Part shown: piece by piece, positions 1 to 11,652 of the stretch
Layout: every line of letters starts with the position of its first letter
How positions within the stretch are numbered: position 1 is the first letter of the stretch
Assembly (NCBI GenBank): GCA_902702965.1
Contig: CACRXP010000396.1
Span: 487,060 to 551,059 of the forward strand
Direction of reading: 5' to 3'
Source: Spirometra erinaceieuropaei
Taxonomy: Eukaryota; Platyhelminthes; Cestoda; Diphyllobothriidea; Diphyllobothriidae
Length of the DNA stretch: 64,000 nucleotides
Position numbers and translations under genes: made by a program
The notes under the pieces: model-generated
Database searches by the model: none
Told to the model about the DNA's origin: nothing
Seen by the model: only the letters and a program-made list of their open reading frames with translations

Positions 1-590
1 AACCTATATGAAACTATTCTTTTTTGCACTCGTTTGGTGGAGAATTATATCTTTCCTAAGTCGCATACTTGAAGAAAGCGTTCCAATCGGTTTTAAAAGA
101 GCCCTTAACTGTGAGATAATTAAGACCATGAAAGGCCCATTCGTAAGACATCGTATTCGTCAAATTTTTAATGCTGATTGTAAAGTTTGTTGTTTTTAAA
201 TAGCCCAGAGTATTGTTGGGCTCTCTTTACGCAGAAAATGTACAGCATGCAATATGCATATCTGAAAAGTTTTTCTAAAGTCGGAAATTAATTTCGTTAA
301 CTATAAAACTTGAATAAAATGAATAAAGAAAAGAATATTTTAGGCGCTTTTTTGATGAAATAAATCTGATTTTAGGAGGGCATCAAAAAAATTGAAAAAA
401 GCTATATTATCTAAGAAGCTATTTTGAATATAGTTAAGTATTTGCAGGCGGCCGGAAAAGGAATAATTTAAAACCCGACATCCTGGCGCAGTTAAAGTAT
501 CTTTGGATAATGTTACAGCCCTATCTAAGCAATCTTTTATAATCAAAAGCACATTTCGGAATTTCGGTCACCAGTTCATGAGACAGTCCA
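1..590. mobile_element. Palindromic MITE, right part, cut by the window edge
   Basis: The first 150 bases match the inner part of the MITE family and 395-585 is its right arm: the reverse complement of the left arm, ending in the TTTCGG..TCATGAG terminal motif. The left half lies outside the window. It contains no open frame longer than about 70 codons. Confidence 0.65.
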
Positions 591-594
591 CTAA

Positions 595-645
595 CAGAGA
601 CAAGGGAGACTGGAATGGCCATTTCTGACTTGTTGGCCTTCTGGT
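595..645 (-). repeat. Fragment of a tRNA-derived SINE body
   Basis: GACAAGGGAGACTGGAATGG and the following GCCATTTCTG match the body of the SINE repeated in tandem at 62.7-63.3 kb. No tRNA-like head is kept here. Confidence 0.5.
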
Positions 646-3600
646 GTAGTCTGATGCCGAGGAACGCATTGTCCTGAGGTGCATTTATTCAAGTGCACTT
701 TAATAGGCATATCCTGAACGTTCGGTTTTAGAGACATTGCCAGTTTGTATTATTAAGACCGGCATGTTAGTATTTATATGCAGCCGTATTCGATGATGAA
801 CTCCATCGTGTAGCTAAAACTTCGGGCGACAGAAATTCTTGTTTGAACGGCTTCCTGAAGCCTTCTTTTTAGGATACGTTGGTTAACACAATGAACTGGC
901 AAGGAAACCGCGACCAGACAGAATAAAGGGGCAATTCGTGAATCCTGTCAAAGCTTTCGCGAACCATTCGAAAAACAGCAAGTGCAAGTTATTTTTCACG
1001 GAATCCGAACGCTTTGCGCAGCTGCGCATTGGGAGTGGTTTGTATACATATACATTCCGTGACCTATCTCATGAAACCTGATGGCGGAAAGTGATGTGAG
1101 AATTTTGGACGTCTTAAACGTCGCGCATTTTGCTTACTCATCCAGTCTCTTCAAAGAAATGTACTTTTCTTGCGCAGAAATAGTGTTCGCGTAATGTTAT
1201 CAAGCAAGATGGTCAAAAATTTGAGAAAAATGGACGTCGCGATATACGTGAGCAATCTCCTATGCTAATACTTGTCCTAGGCTTCGATCGCATATTTGGG
1301 CGGGTTTTTCCTTGAAAGGAAAGTAATTTATCCTCAAGCATTTTAATAAGCAGAAGCTGCCAGACTTGGAAATTTATTTTCTGTCCGATGCTAATCGTGG
1401 GAATCAGCTTACTAACGCAAAGGTTGTTTTAGAAAAATCAGAAAGTTTATTGAATTTTTAATGTCGGATTGGCCGATCTGTGCGACTGGGTGCCCTGAAG
1501 TGCAATAATAAAGCACACAAACAATACTTCGTTCAAATAGGCTGGAATTTTATTTGCCGTTTGGGAAATTCTACTTGTTGTCAAAGAAATGATCACCGCC
1601 AAATAGTCATTTTCAGTTTATGAACGTACTAAACATTACTTTTTGTGCAGTCTAGCCTTAAAAGTTGTGCTTAATGAACATAAATATTGGATCCATGCAT
1701 TGGTGTCAATTTGCGAGTGATTAACAATCATTCGTAAATTTCGACACCTATCATGAGTTAGGTTACCTACTGTACTTCTCGGTCGATCATTGCGGACCTA
1801 TCGTCAGCATGTCAGCCCCACAAGGCAGGTTGGTATTAGCTAAGATAACAGTCCCCAGCTCTTGCGGAGACTGGAAACTGGGGGAATCTAGGATGTGTTG
1901 TCCTTGATTGTACCCACATTTCAGGCGCCCTTGGGTCAAGGTGCCCTATGGTCAAGTCGGCTGGCCGGACACGAAAATTGAGGTACCGTCGGTCCCGAGG
2001 AAGCTGAAATGTTGTTGGTCGAACCGACTAATGGGGTAATAACTGACACAGGACGACTCCATCATCGTCGAGATGTAACATCTGCTGAAATTCTTGGTCT
2101 ATTTCCCCACAATTGATTCAGGATCAAATACAGCCAAATGTAAATATTGAATAACTGACATAGTGTGCATTCTGAGGTGATATAATGAGTAATATAAAAG
2201 GGCAATTTGGTGAGCATACGTCTGCTTCCGATAAATTTCCTTCAGGCCTGTACGTTTATTTGGCTATTGCAGTAATGAATTAAAATATAAGTGCAAGTAG
2301 ATAATTATGCTTTACTTCGGGTTTGGTGAGGGGGGAGAGGGTAGGGGGAGTGAAACACCACAATTCCAGTTAGCGTCAGGGAGAAGGTGGATCCCGACGA
2401 AGGTAACTACATGCGGATGGCTGGCTTGATGGCTTTGGGCCATGGCAACTGTGGGGCCTGTATGAAGTTCTTCTGTGCGCATAGAACCGGCCAGCGTTGC
2501 CTGATTGCAGCCGCCTCTGCCGTAGCCAACAGGCGCTACCCAAGTAGTTGAGGATAGCTTGACGGGACCTTGTAAGTGTAGGCTCTTCGGAAAATGGAGT
2601 TGTACTCGTGAATTCTTAAGTTGGTGACACAAACCCATCGTCAGACGAAATCGACAGAGGAGAAGGTGAGGTCGGTAGACTAGGTCGGTTTGCGCGCCAG
2701 GACAGACAACGACAGATAGACAGACAGCTGGTGCGTAAGAGGTGTGGGCGCCGAGTTATGGCAAGCTTTTGGCGGGAAGAGGGAAGGGAGGGTCGTTAGA
2801 GCTCCCTATGTTGTAGGTGAATAAGGAGCGGGGGAATTACGGATCAGTGGGAAAGCGGGTGGTGGTGGCGCGTTGTGATGAGTGCCGGAGTTGGAGCGAA
2901 GTGCTATCGATGAGAATTTACGTGCTCAGGCGCGCATAACTAGCTGCAACCTTTACGGGCGGCGTTTGGCAATGAGGCGTGGTCTCAGACCCTCACAGTG
3001 GATGTCGAGATCAAGGTGGCGGCTGATTATGCCTGCATTTGAAAACCAACTTCCGGAGCATCGTCGCATCTGTAGTGCGTTAACCGCAACGGCTACCTCA
3101 GTACTGTCGCAGTTGAGGCGGCAGGAACGTTGAAGGGGGCGCACGAACATGGGGAACAACGGTTCACATAGACAAATGATTACTTTAAATTTGTCAGCAA
3201 GGATCCAAAGTTGCTAACCAACGTATAGACAGAGGCAGTTAGCGCACGGAATGCAGACAAAGGCTCTAGTCTGCTGCTGTTTGCGCCTAGGGATTCTTTA
3301 CTTAGCAAATGAGAATGTAGATCGACGCGTATGGGACAGTCCCATTAACATTCCGATGAAAAACATTTTGAACAGGTGTGGTTCAACAGCTGTTATCAAT
3401 TCTACGAATTTGGCTACGATACTCAACTCCAGCGATGGAAGCTTGTCGAAAAAATGAAAGCATGGCTTCCGAGATCGCCTTGTTTTTTCATTTTTATTCG
3501 TGTACGCACATTGCTGCACCTACTAGCTACACGTAAACACGGTTTCGTTAGGATTGCCTAAATATATTCCAGAAATATGTCATTTCCGAGATACTTAGTA

Positions 3601-4140
3601 TGGAAGGCATATCTAGTTAAAAAAAGAAAAACACCTGAGTGTTCAACGGCTTTTCTCGAAACTAGTAGGTATGAGAATGAGTTGTAAAACAAGCCAAAAA
3701 ATTTAGACATTATTTGTTCATTCAATTTATTCGTTATCACTGTTGGTTTCCGAGAAATATGTAGAGCTCACCGAATCGGAGGGATCGTACGGCTTACCTT
3801 TTGGTGGGTTAAACTGACTCTTCATTATCGAGGCGTTTTGTGCAATAATCGACCAGAATAAACGGAAGAACTAGTTGGCCTTTGAAGGAGCCAATGTTTT
3901 TTCTTCTTTCGCTGCCTTGGCCTTCTGGTCGTTGTTTGTCAACCTTGGCGGTCTCCTTCGTTTGCACAGGAGCTCAGTCGCACCTGTGCTCCCCCTTTGG
4001 GCGAACTAGTCGATCAGCCGTGTTTTCTAGGTATTCTTGATCTCCATGTGACCGTCTTGTCTTGGACATGACGTATGAAGTGAAATAGAACTTTATAGGC
4101 TGCGGGAAGGTCTAGAAGCCTGGAGTTTGAGTTAACATAT
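646..4140. other. No recognisable gene
   Basis: Open frames are short and overlap on both strands. The longest (minus, 2312-2638) lacks any known domain. A decayed MITE end (TCATGAGTTAGGTTACC then TACTGTA) lies at 1751-1774. Nothing else is recognised. Confidence 0.5.
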
Positions 4141-4149
4141 GATTATGGA

Positions 4150-4790
4150 GCTCCAAGTGCAAGACATTGTGTCTTTGACGGGCTCCGACTTAAGACGGCT
4201 GCTCCTCGGGAATCAAAACTGTGGCCTTTTTCTTCGATGTGAGTCGCGAACTTTTATTTCAGGCCTAGTCTCCGAATGGTCAGTTTGTGCTCATGTAGGC
4301 GGATCTGCAACTTCCTCCCCGTTTCCCCAACGCAGTTGCGGTCTCTATCGTCACAACATCTTTGGTAGACAGTTGCTGGGGTTTCACTGGGTGGCAGTAT
4401 GTCTTTGAGTTGCATCAAACGACGACGAATTGTTGTCTGGGGTCGCTGGGCCATACCTAATCTGGCGGAGTGCAGTAATCATGAAGTCGTCTCGGAGACT
4501 CCTTTAATGCAAGGAACAATCACTCAGACTTCAGGTTACTGTTCTTGCGACCGTCGTCTGTTCCCTCGGCGCTTGCATTGCTTGATAAAATAGCTTTAGT
4601 TTCCGCTGTCTCAAAAGAGCTCATCAAAGTACTGTCTTTCAAATCTCTTGTCGGCTGGTGGGCCGCAGTTTGTTTCAACTCAGTGGAATAGAGTAGGTCA
4701 CAGCAGCGTTTTCAAAAGAGGAGATGATTGCAGTTGAAGTATACTATTGGTGGCTTTCCTGTAAACGGTAGTTTTCAGTTGCCCAGTTGC
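4150..4790 (-). mobile_element. Penelope-like element remnant, group A: RT thumb and GIY-YIG endonuclease
   Basis: Read from high to low coordinate, the minus strand gives TVYRKATNS (region after the RT catalytic core), then an RT-EN linker (MAQRPQTTIRRRLMQLKD) and a GIY-YIG nuclease start: VYQRCC, NCVGETGRKL and RLHEHK, followed by an EKGHSFD motif. In PLEs the RT copies the RNA and the GIY-YIG domain nicks the target. Several stops and shifts interrupt it, so it is dead. Confidence 0.65.
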
Positions 4791-4949
4791 CCAACGGCGC
4801 ACAAAGACATCCGGGAAGAGGAGTTGACAATAAGCCTAGGCTTCGGGTAAACCGATTTCAATAATTCATCAAGTTGCTTCACGTTAGATGATTTAACAAT
4901 AGCGAAAGCCTTTCAGGTTGTCGACCGGACACTAACAAACTTCTCCAGT

Positions 4950-5060
4950 GGCCTACGCCAACGGGTGGTAGCTGCAGCCGAGGCAGTGGCCATACGGGTA
5001 GCCAATTCAGTGCTATGTTCTCAGATGACGTTGAAACAGGCGCTCTGTCTTCCGTGGCTA
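4950..5060 (+). mobile_element. PLE group B, C-terminal fragment
   Basis: RVVAAAEAVAIRV, VLCSQ and ALCLPWL match the end of the group B endonuclease at 48.8-48.9 kb (LLTTAEAVAIRL, ALCAQ). Only this C-terminal part is seen; downstream sequence to 5390 probably holds its 3' non-coding end. Confidence 0.5.
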
Positions 5061-5399
5061 ACGCCGACCCCAGATGATGATTGCAATTCACTCCAACCTC
5101 ATGGTAGCAGTGATATGTGCTCAATGCACCCGACTTACAAACATCGCGCACAGCCTATGTCACCCTCCCCCTCGTCCCCTTCACCCAATGACCACAACAC
5201 GCCGACCACGCCATAACACGTCTCACCATGCGAGTAGCGTGGGAACGATGAGTGTAAATAGCCCCTGAATCACTTACAAACCCTGCAACTTCTCATATTT
5301 TCAACTGACGTGTAACTGTTTTGGCCTGATGACGAGTAAACAAAAACACGCGTTTGCCAAATCGACTTTTCAATTGTAACATGGAAATATTCGCAGAAC

Positions 5400-5970
5400 T
5401 AAGACAATCTAAAGATCCCTCGGTGTTAAAGGAATAGCGAAAGTACTATCGACGTAACGAGCCGAGAACTTTGATTGATTCTTGGTAAACACCAAGCAAT
5501 CTATCCACTGACGGAACACTTCAGCAATCAGCCATGATATGAGGGAGCCCATGGAGGTGACTTTAATTCGTTCACACACTTGTCCATTAAAGATGAAGTA
5601 TGTTTTTAGGGAATGATGTAGGAGGTCGATCAGATGTTCGGACTTCAGGGAAATGTGTCTTTCGTCTTTCTGGTCAACCAAAAAATTGTCTTACAAAGTC
5701 TACAGTTAGATGACGGGCCTAAGCGGTATGTTTGCTTTTTGTACTTTTGGCAGACTGTAAAAGCGGGCAGCGGCTAAGTCAGGGGGGTTTCATAAGAAAC
5801 CAATCTTCGGCTGTGATTGCCTCATTTGTTCTGACTTTTGCCAGACTTTTGTTTACTTGGGTAAGCAGATGTCTCATCGCACTAGCTGGACACGCTTTAT
5901 AGGACCAGTCCGATGCTAAATAATTTAGCCGTTTATTTAAGACTCTGACCGACTTTTGCACAAAACGCTT
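5400..5970 (-). mobile_element. PLE reverse transcriptase remnant, group A
   Basis: The minus-strand frame 5681-5409 carries TSMGSLISWLIAEVF (counterpart of the PLE motif G-x-PMGSP-x-SxLIAE) and KFSARYVDSTFAI, the YVDD catalytic box with Ser in place of the second Asp, which should abolish activity. A second minus-strand frame at 5961-5779 is probably the upstream RT part, separated by stops and a shift. Confidence 0.65.
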
Positions 5971-6805
5971 CGGTAAAAGAGAGCCAGTAAAAGCTTCTGA
6001 AACGTCAGCCGAGCAATTCCTCCGATCCCATGAGCCCTACTCATTCCTCAAATTACCGATCTGGATCTCTCATGCCCTGCCATGCCTATTTGCATGAACT
6101 TGTGTTTGAAGTCCACAAAGACCTCACAGATTAAGTCGGCAAGAAGGTGTCCGACACCCCAAGAGCATTCCTTAGAACAAAAGTTTATATTAATTAGTTT
6201 CTCACCATCCGTAATTTTTTTCCAATCCTCAGCTGAGGAGATTAATCAGTATCTACGCCTGTCACATCTGACGCGGTGCCCAGAATCTACATGAAATAGC
6301 CTTTACAGAGTCGCGACGGTTTTGAGTTTCAGAGAAGGGGTAGGCGTCCAGAAGATCAACGACAACTGAGGTACCCAGTTGTCGGGCAACAATACATGTC
6401 ACGGAATTTCGTGCGTTGTCATGGATCAATCTTCTCTCGCGTCCCTCAGAGACCTCCGTAAATCGGTTGACAGGTTGGTGATGAGGTTGAAAATAGTGCT
6501 CATTGTCGTTAAAAGCTCCCGACCAGTGCGCGCTACACGCATCTGCAACAAGACGCCGGGAGCACCTATTACAACACGACCAACTCATGCTATGAACCAG
6601 ATTCACCCCTGTTTTGGTCTAACGCGACAGCGCTACAAACGGTTACATTCTCAGTCATGCACGCTGTCCTTCGAGCGGCCTATTTAGCTGGCATACAAGT
6701 GCGCACCATCTCTGCTGACGTGCGATGTGTTTACTTATCTGCAATTACTAAAATCGCATGGGTCATGAAACACTCAGAGACAACAACGTAAGCCCGTGAC
6801 TAGCC

Positions 6806-7075
6806 ATTGGGCGAACGCAAAGGCAGTTGGCAGCTAGGTCTATTGAGCACCTACCCAGATGGCTCTTAAAGCAGGAAAATAAAATCCCGCGTTCCACCAT
6901 CACAAAGCTTGATAGTGGTCACTCCGTCGACCCTGAACCTTCCTTCCGAGTACATGTTCGGGCACGAATAACTCCGACATTGCGTTACCTGGAGGCGGCA
7001 TATATACGGCGGGTGAAAACAGATCTTTGTAAACAGTTGGAACAAGTGGTTAGCTCAACATTGCCATGGTATCTC
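6806..7075 (+). mobile_element. PLE group C, GIY-YIG endonuclease C-terminal half
   Basis: IGRTQRQLAARSIEHLP, WLLKQENK, SGHSVDP, RVHVRARITPTLRYLEAAYI and KTDLCKQLEQV align with the group C frame at 44182-44694. The sequence upstream of IGRT is lost, so the first GIY-YIG strand is absent. Pseudogene. Confidence 0.7.
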
Positions 7076-7552
7076 TGGCTCCATGATTTTCCCTTCCCCT
7101 CTCTTTTCTACTTGTTAACGCCCCCTTTTTTCCACTATTCTTCCCATACGCGAAATTTTTGGTATCAATAAATCCTGCCTCAGACATTGTAGATAATTTG
7201 TTATCGCTGTACGAAGGCTTAAAGTAAACACCTAGGGTCAGTAGCTGCTACATAAAGAGGAACGGGAGTTTTCTTCTTCCACAGCGCCTGAAAGACATTT
7301 ACGTAAGCTGCATACGGAACTTTTTTTAACATTACTGAACTAAGGTTGTTTTATTTACTCAGTTGTTTTAATGGACGGGTTTATATGAATCCCAGAATTG
7401 GGGTTGCTCGTCTGACACGACGTTTTCGGCTTTAAGCACTTTTGCTTTCCTTAAGAAAATTGCTATTTCTAAACACCGCGGGAATACTTCTAATATTTCT
7501 TTTGTGTTTTTTGCGTAATTGAGGGTCGTTCAAAAACGAGGCCCGTGGGAGA

Positions 7553-7955
7553 TGCGATGAACCAACACGGGGGTCATAACTGATTCTGGCAGACGTTATC
7601 GATTTGTGCACCATAACAAATGCCAACCTTTCGAGGTGCGGTAACAGACCCGGCTGCCGACAGTCGTCACGCACACTGAGACCCCTGCCGTCCCCGTTGT
7701 TGTTTTTGGTTAAAAACCTGGTCACGTGTTGTGTGGACCAGGAGGTGTGTAGTGGAGAGCCAAGGTGTGGGCTCGACCGTGTCATCCACCTGCGCCCTCC
7801 CCCCGCCTCCGGTCCTTACTCTCTCTCGACACGGGGTTTAGGTGGGGAGTGGTGAGGAGTTAGTGCAATAGATGCTGCGCAAGTCACCTTGTCTGCTTCA
7901 CCCTGCCGTGTAGTACACGGTGCACATAGTCGAAATCGATGGTCGAACAGTGGGG
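7553..7955. repeat. GC-rich dispersed repeat, copy 1
   Basis: Shares long blocks with three other copies (18373-18835, 18990-19302, 32808-33260): ACCAACACGGGGG, GTGTGGACCAGGAGGTGTG, CGCCCTCCCCCCGCCTCCGG and GTCGAA..CGATGGTCGAAC. It is non-coding; its overlapping open frames are an effect of GC content. Class unknown, possibly a SINE-like or satellite unit. Confidence 0.65.
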
Positions 7956-8282
7956 TTGCTCACTATTCATTTTGAATTTTGTTCTATATACTGGGACCGG
8001 CTTCCGACTGATCAACGTTATTTGCTAATACAACAACAACGTTAGTGATTAGAGTGAATTTCAGCCAAATGAAAAACACAGCCTAGGTCGCAAGTGCATT
8101 TTCAAAATCTCAACGGTGTTCCACTTACTTCGTTTTCGTTCGTTTATTTTGTGCTTTCAACATCAACCGCATGTCCTTCTTTGTTTATTTGTACTGTCAG
8201 GTGAGGTCGCCAGTGACCAGAAGCGGCCAGCTTTTGACGTAATCTTAGGACACAGACGCCGGTCTTCGGTACAGTACAAACG

Positions 8283-9602
8283 CAAGTGATCGCTCGTCTT
8301 TAAGTGTAAACGAACAAAAATGTCGCTAAATTTGAATATGCTGCCTTGTTAAATGAAATATAAGTTCTCTCAGAAGCCTGATTAATCAAGTCTGAATGTG
8401 CATCCACATATTAAAAACAATTAGGGACTGAATACAGGCGTTCATATTCGTCCGAGAGGCCTTGCAGATTGTCATCTGACGACGACGTATTGCCAAACAC
8501 ATACGTAGCATGTTAAGAAAGCAACCCCTTGGATGCAGAAGGTTGTTACCAATCATCAGCACGTCATAGGTCGTGCGAAGTGAGGTATACTAGCATGTCA
8601 TGCAATCGTTTGACCCTCACTGTTGTGGTTAGGATCTCACTCGACCCCATTCTGTCCGCCCGCCAGCTTGCTGCTGGCGACAACGAACGCTGTGTCATAG
8701 GACACATAAAACATACGGCGAGTAGCCGATCTCATGAAATGCTGGCAAAAATTCTGAAGTGAGTTTTCGATTAGGAAGGATTACTTAGGTGGCTCAGTAA
8801 TACTGATTGTCATACAGCATAGTTCTATAGTATTTCAGACTATCAAGGATGTCGACGTTTGAATGCAGTTCTTTTCGACCTCCTGTAGAAACCACACTCG
8901 ATAAATAATGACTACTTAAGTAGCATGAATTTTTCAACGCAGGTGACCGTTCGTTCTTAAGTGTCAACGAACAAAATTGTCGCCGAATTTGATTAAGCTG
9001 CCTTGTTAAATGAAATATAAGTTCTCTCAGAAGCCTGATTAATCAAGTCTGAATGCGCATCCACATATTAAAAACAATTAACGACTGAATACAAGCGTTC
9101 ATATTCGTCCGAGAGGCCTTGCAGATTGTCATCTGACGACAAGGTATTGCCAAACACATAAGTAGCTTGTTAAGGGTGCAACAGGCTAGACTCAGACAGC
9201 TGTTTCACGGTCGTTATCGGACATCAGTACGTCATAGGCCTTATCAAGTAAGGTATATAAGCACGTCAAGTGGACGTTTGACCTTCACTGTTTGGTGAGG
9301 ATCTCGCTCCGCCCCATTCTGTTCGCCCGGCAGCTTGCTACTGACGACAACGAACGCTGTGTATTAGGACACATGCCATAGACGGTGAGTGATCGATCTC
9401 ATAAAATGCTGGCTAAAATTCTGAAATGCGTTTTCGATTAGGAAGGATTACTTAAGTGGGGTTGTAATATTGATTATCATGTGGAATAATCCTACAGTAC
9501 TTCAGACTTGCCAGGATGTTAACCTTGGAATGCACTTCCATTTAACCTCCTGCAGAAAGCGCACTCGATAAAGAATGACTACTTTAGTGACATACATTTT
9601 TC
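8283..9602. repeat. Direct tandem duplication, two units of about 660 bp
   Basis: Units 8283-8942 and 8945-9602 share long near-identical blocks, for example TGCCTTGTTAAATGAAATAT and GGCCTTGCAGATTGTCATCT. Each unit ends with a MITE left arm; only the second unit continues into a whole MITE. Part of the same unit occurs inverted at 11205-11300. Confidence 0.8.
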
Positions 9603-10182
9603 ACACAGATTTTCGATGGTCCTATAAATTCGAATATTTTTGCATAAAAAGCATGGATAAAACTGTTTTTTTTATTCATTTGACAGAGAACTACGTCGTC
9701 TTTATATTGCATACTAGAAGAAGGAGTATAATGAGGTTTTAAAAAGTTTCTAATTATAGGATTTATTAAGACCATGTAATGTCCATTAACACAGCATCAT
9801 GCCTGTCTGGTTACCACTGCTCCTCATGAACCGTACAACATGGTCCGCATCCATCGCAAAATCTTATCGAGCCTATATGGTATCTTTTCAAAGACGTGGA
9901 AGAATCTATGACTTTTCATAGACGAAACGCATGCACCCTGTAGACTGAAATCACTGCTCGCTAATGTACCGGCTGATCAGGCCCCAAATTATTCTGGAGT
10001 TTTTATCGAGTGCGGTTTTCCACAGGAGGTCGAAAAAACGTGCCTTTAAAAGTCGACATCCGGACAAGTCTGAAATACTATAGAATTATGCTGTAGGATA
10101 ATCAATACCACAAACCCACCTGCGTAATCCTTTCTGATCGGAAATTCATTTCAGAATTTGGTTAGATCGCAGTTGGTAGTCA
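9375..10182. mobile_element. Palindromic MITE
   Basis: Left arm from about 9393 (CTCATAAAATGCTGG) and right arm ending about 10182 are imperfect reverse complements over some 200 bases, with an inner segment of about 350 bases. No transposase is encoded, so it depends on an element elsewhere. Confidence 0.7.
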
Positions 10183-10202
10183 GGAATGGGAAGCGGACTG
10201 TG

Positions 10203-10492
10203 ACCTAACCCTAATCCTAACATTAATCTTAACCCTAACCTCACTAGTAAACGTTGGTTGTTAACCCTAACGACAAGCCTAATCGTAACCTTAACCGAAA
10301 TCGTAAACATAACCGTAGCCCTTAGGCATAGGCGTAACTGAAAAACCTACCCGTAATACTGAAACCTAATCGTACGCTAGAACTCTAACCGCTACCCGAA
10401 AACCTAAGCCTAAAGGCAAAACCCTAACCCGAAAATCGGAAACTATTAACCGTTACCCTAATCCCAACCTCAACCGTAAAACGGAAGTCAAA
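10203..10492. repeat. Degenerate telomere-like array (CCCTAA strand)
   Basis: Repeated TAACCCTAA, CCTAATC and CTTAACC units at roughly six-base spacing, heavily mutated. Flatworm telomeres are TTAGGG, so this is an interstitial telomere-like tract. It begins 20 bases after a MITE. Confidence 0.75.
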
Positions 10493-10539
10493 TGGGTCAC
10501 ATGTGATTATGGAGCTTCACAAACTAGCCCCAGTAAACA

Positions 10540-11055
10540 AACCCCCCAGCCTTGAAGAAGGAGACACGATCGCCGGGACAAGAGCTTTTTTAGCCTGACA
10601 TTTCGGATTCCTACTCGAATCCATCATCAGAGACAAAAGAGCATAAACGGGTGGTTGTTGCACAAGGGGCTGCGGTATTTATAGGATGCAGCAGCCATGC
10701 TACCGCATACCTATGAACGTTCACGGCTTCCCCCTTCATCCGGGATTGTCACACTTGGTGTGATCATTGCTTGATGGCCGACATTCGAGCCGATAATTGC
10801 TGCAATTTCATCACGTGCGTTGGATGTTGGCGTGATGATTGCTCGACCATCTGATGCGTTGACCCGGGTGTTGGGAAGAGTGTTCACCAGTGCGCTTCCC
10901 GCGTGGCCAATTACTCCGCCTAGACGAAGTCTCAGCACGCTGTATTGAATGGGAAGATCGTTGCACTTGTTGATGGACTGGGGGCCAGTAAACCATGATT
11001 CCAGTAGCTCCCGGCTCACTCGGTTGTCACCCCCCAGCCACCTGTAACGCGGGAC
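10540..11055 (-). mobile_element. PLE group A copy, 5'-truncated, keeping the endonuclease end and 3' hammerhead
   Basis: The minus strand encodes NRVSRELLESWFTGPQSINK, LPIQYSVLRLRLGG and a tail to a stop at 10711, equal to the C-terminus of the group A element at 11.7-12.95 kb. About 75 bases after the stop lies a hammerhead motif. Everything upstream of the ESWF region is lost; a MITE end (11075-11124) abuts the truncation. Confidence 0.75.
10593..10634 (-). ncRNA. Hammerhead ribozyme motif at a PLE 3' end
   Basis: Minus strand: stem I GTCT, core CTGATGA, stem II GGATTC pairing with GAATCC, core GAA, then AATGTC and stem I partner AGGC. The core is complete; stem III would be two pairs (A-U and U-G), as in known PLE hammerheads thought to act as dimers. 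Hammerheads in PLEs are established; activity of this copy is inferred. Confidence 0.65.
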
Positions 11056-11074
11056 CTGGCTACCAACTGCGATA

Positions 11075-11124
11075 TAGCCCAGAATTTTTGCGATCATTTC
11101 ATAAGATCGGGTCACGCACTGTAT
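11075..11124. mobile_element. MITE terminal fragment
   Basis: AGAATTTTTGCGATCATTTC, then ATAAGATCGGGTCACGCACTGTA, matches the MITE right terminus. It abuts the 5'-truncated PLE copy. Confidence 0.5.
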
Positions 11125-11204
11125 AATACATAAACAACTCACTGAGAGTGCGGCAGGCCAGATGCAAACAGCAGCTTCGCTGTCGTTACCGATCGTGTGG
11201 CATG

Positions 11205-11300
11205 GGTCCCATTATACGACGTTCGTTGTCGTCAGTGCAAGCTGGCGGGCGGACAGAATGGGATCGAGTGAAGGTCAAACACTTACTTGACATCGCCAAA
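11205..11300. repeat. Inverted copy of part of the 8.3-9.6 kb repeat unit
   Basis: GTTCGTTGTCGTCAGTGC and GGCGGGCGGACAGAATGGG are reverse complements of blocks at 8640-8690 and 9300-9355. Confidence 0.65.
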
Positions 11301-11610
11301 TATATTAAGTGACCTTTACGTTCTATGATCCAATAAGATAAACCTGAGATATGAGTGTGAATTAAATTGGTCCAGATTTAAGTAGCTGAGCCATTTGTCA
11401 ACTTCTTAAGGAAATATTCCCAGTTGCACGTGGGTGAGATTTTTAGATTTAAACAAAACAACAGACGTTTACGTTTGCCTTGAAAACCTGCGATTGAACT
11501 TTTGCGGTACGGTACTACAACGAAAACCAATGCTGATAGAAGCGAACAGGCGATTTCCAGGTAGCACTTCAGAAGACGAGAATGTGATCATTGGAACAAG
11601 AAATTTATTG

Positions 11611-11652
11611 GCCTGACGTTTCGGATTCTCACTCGAACCGATCATGAGAGAC
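11611..11652 (-). ncRNA. Degenerate hammerhead motif, antisense to its PLE, 5' side
   Basis: Minus strand: GTCT, CTCATGA (G5 of the core replaced by C), stem II GGTTC with GAATC, GAAACGTC and AGGC. The core change should abolish cleavage. Confidence 0.55.

Noticed and set aside
2312..2638. 108-codon minus-strand frame
   Set aside because: No known domain, no splice context, composition from a G-rich stretch.
6262..6687. Facing frames of 114 and 102 codons, possibly a GIY-YIG remnant (RVARTGREL)
   Set aside because: Only one short piece resembles the PLE nuclease and flanking motifs do not line up, so not called.
10203..10492. True chromosome end
   Set aside because: Repeat units are heavily mutated and sequence continues normally on both sides.
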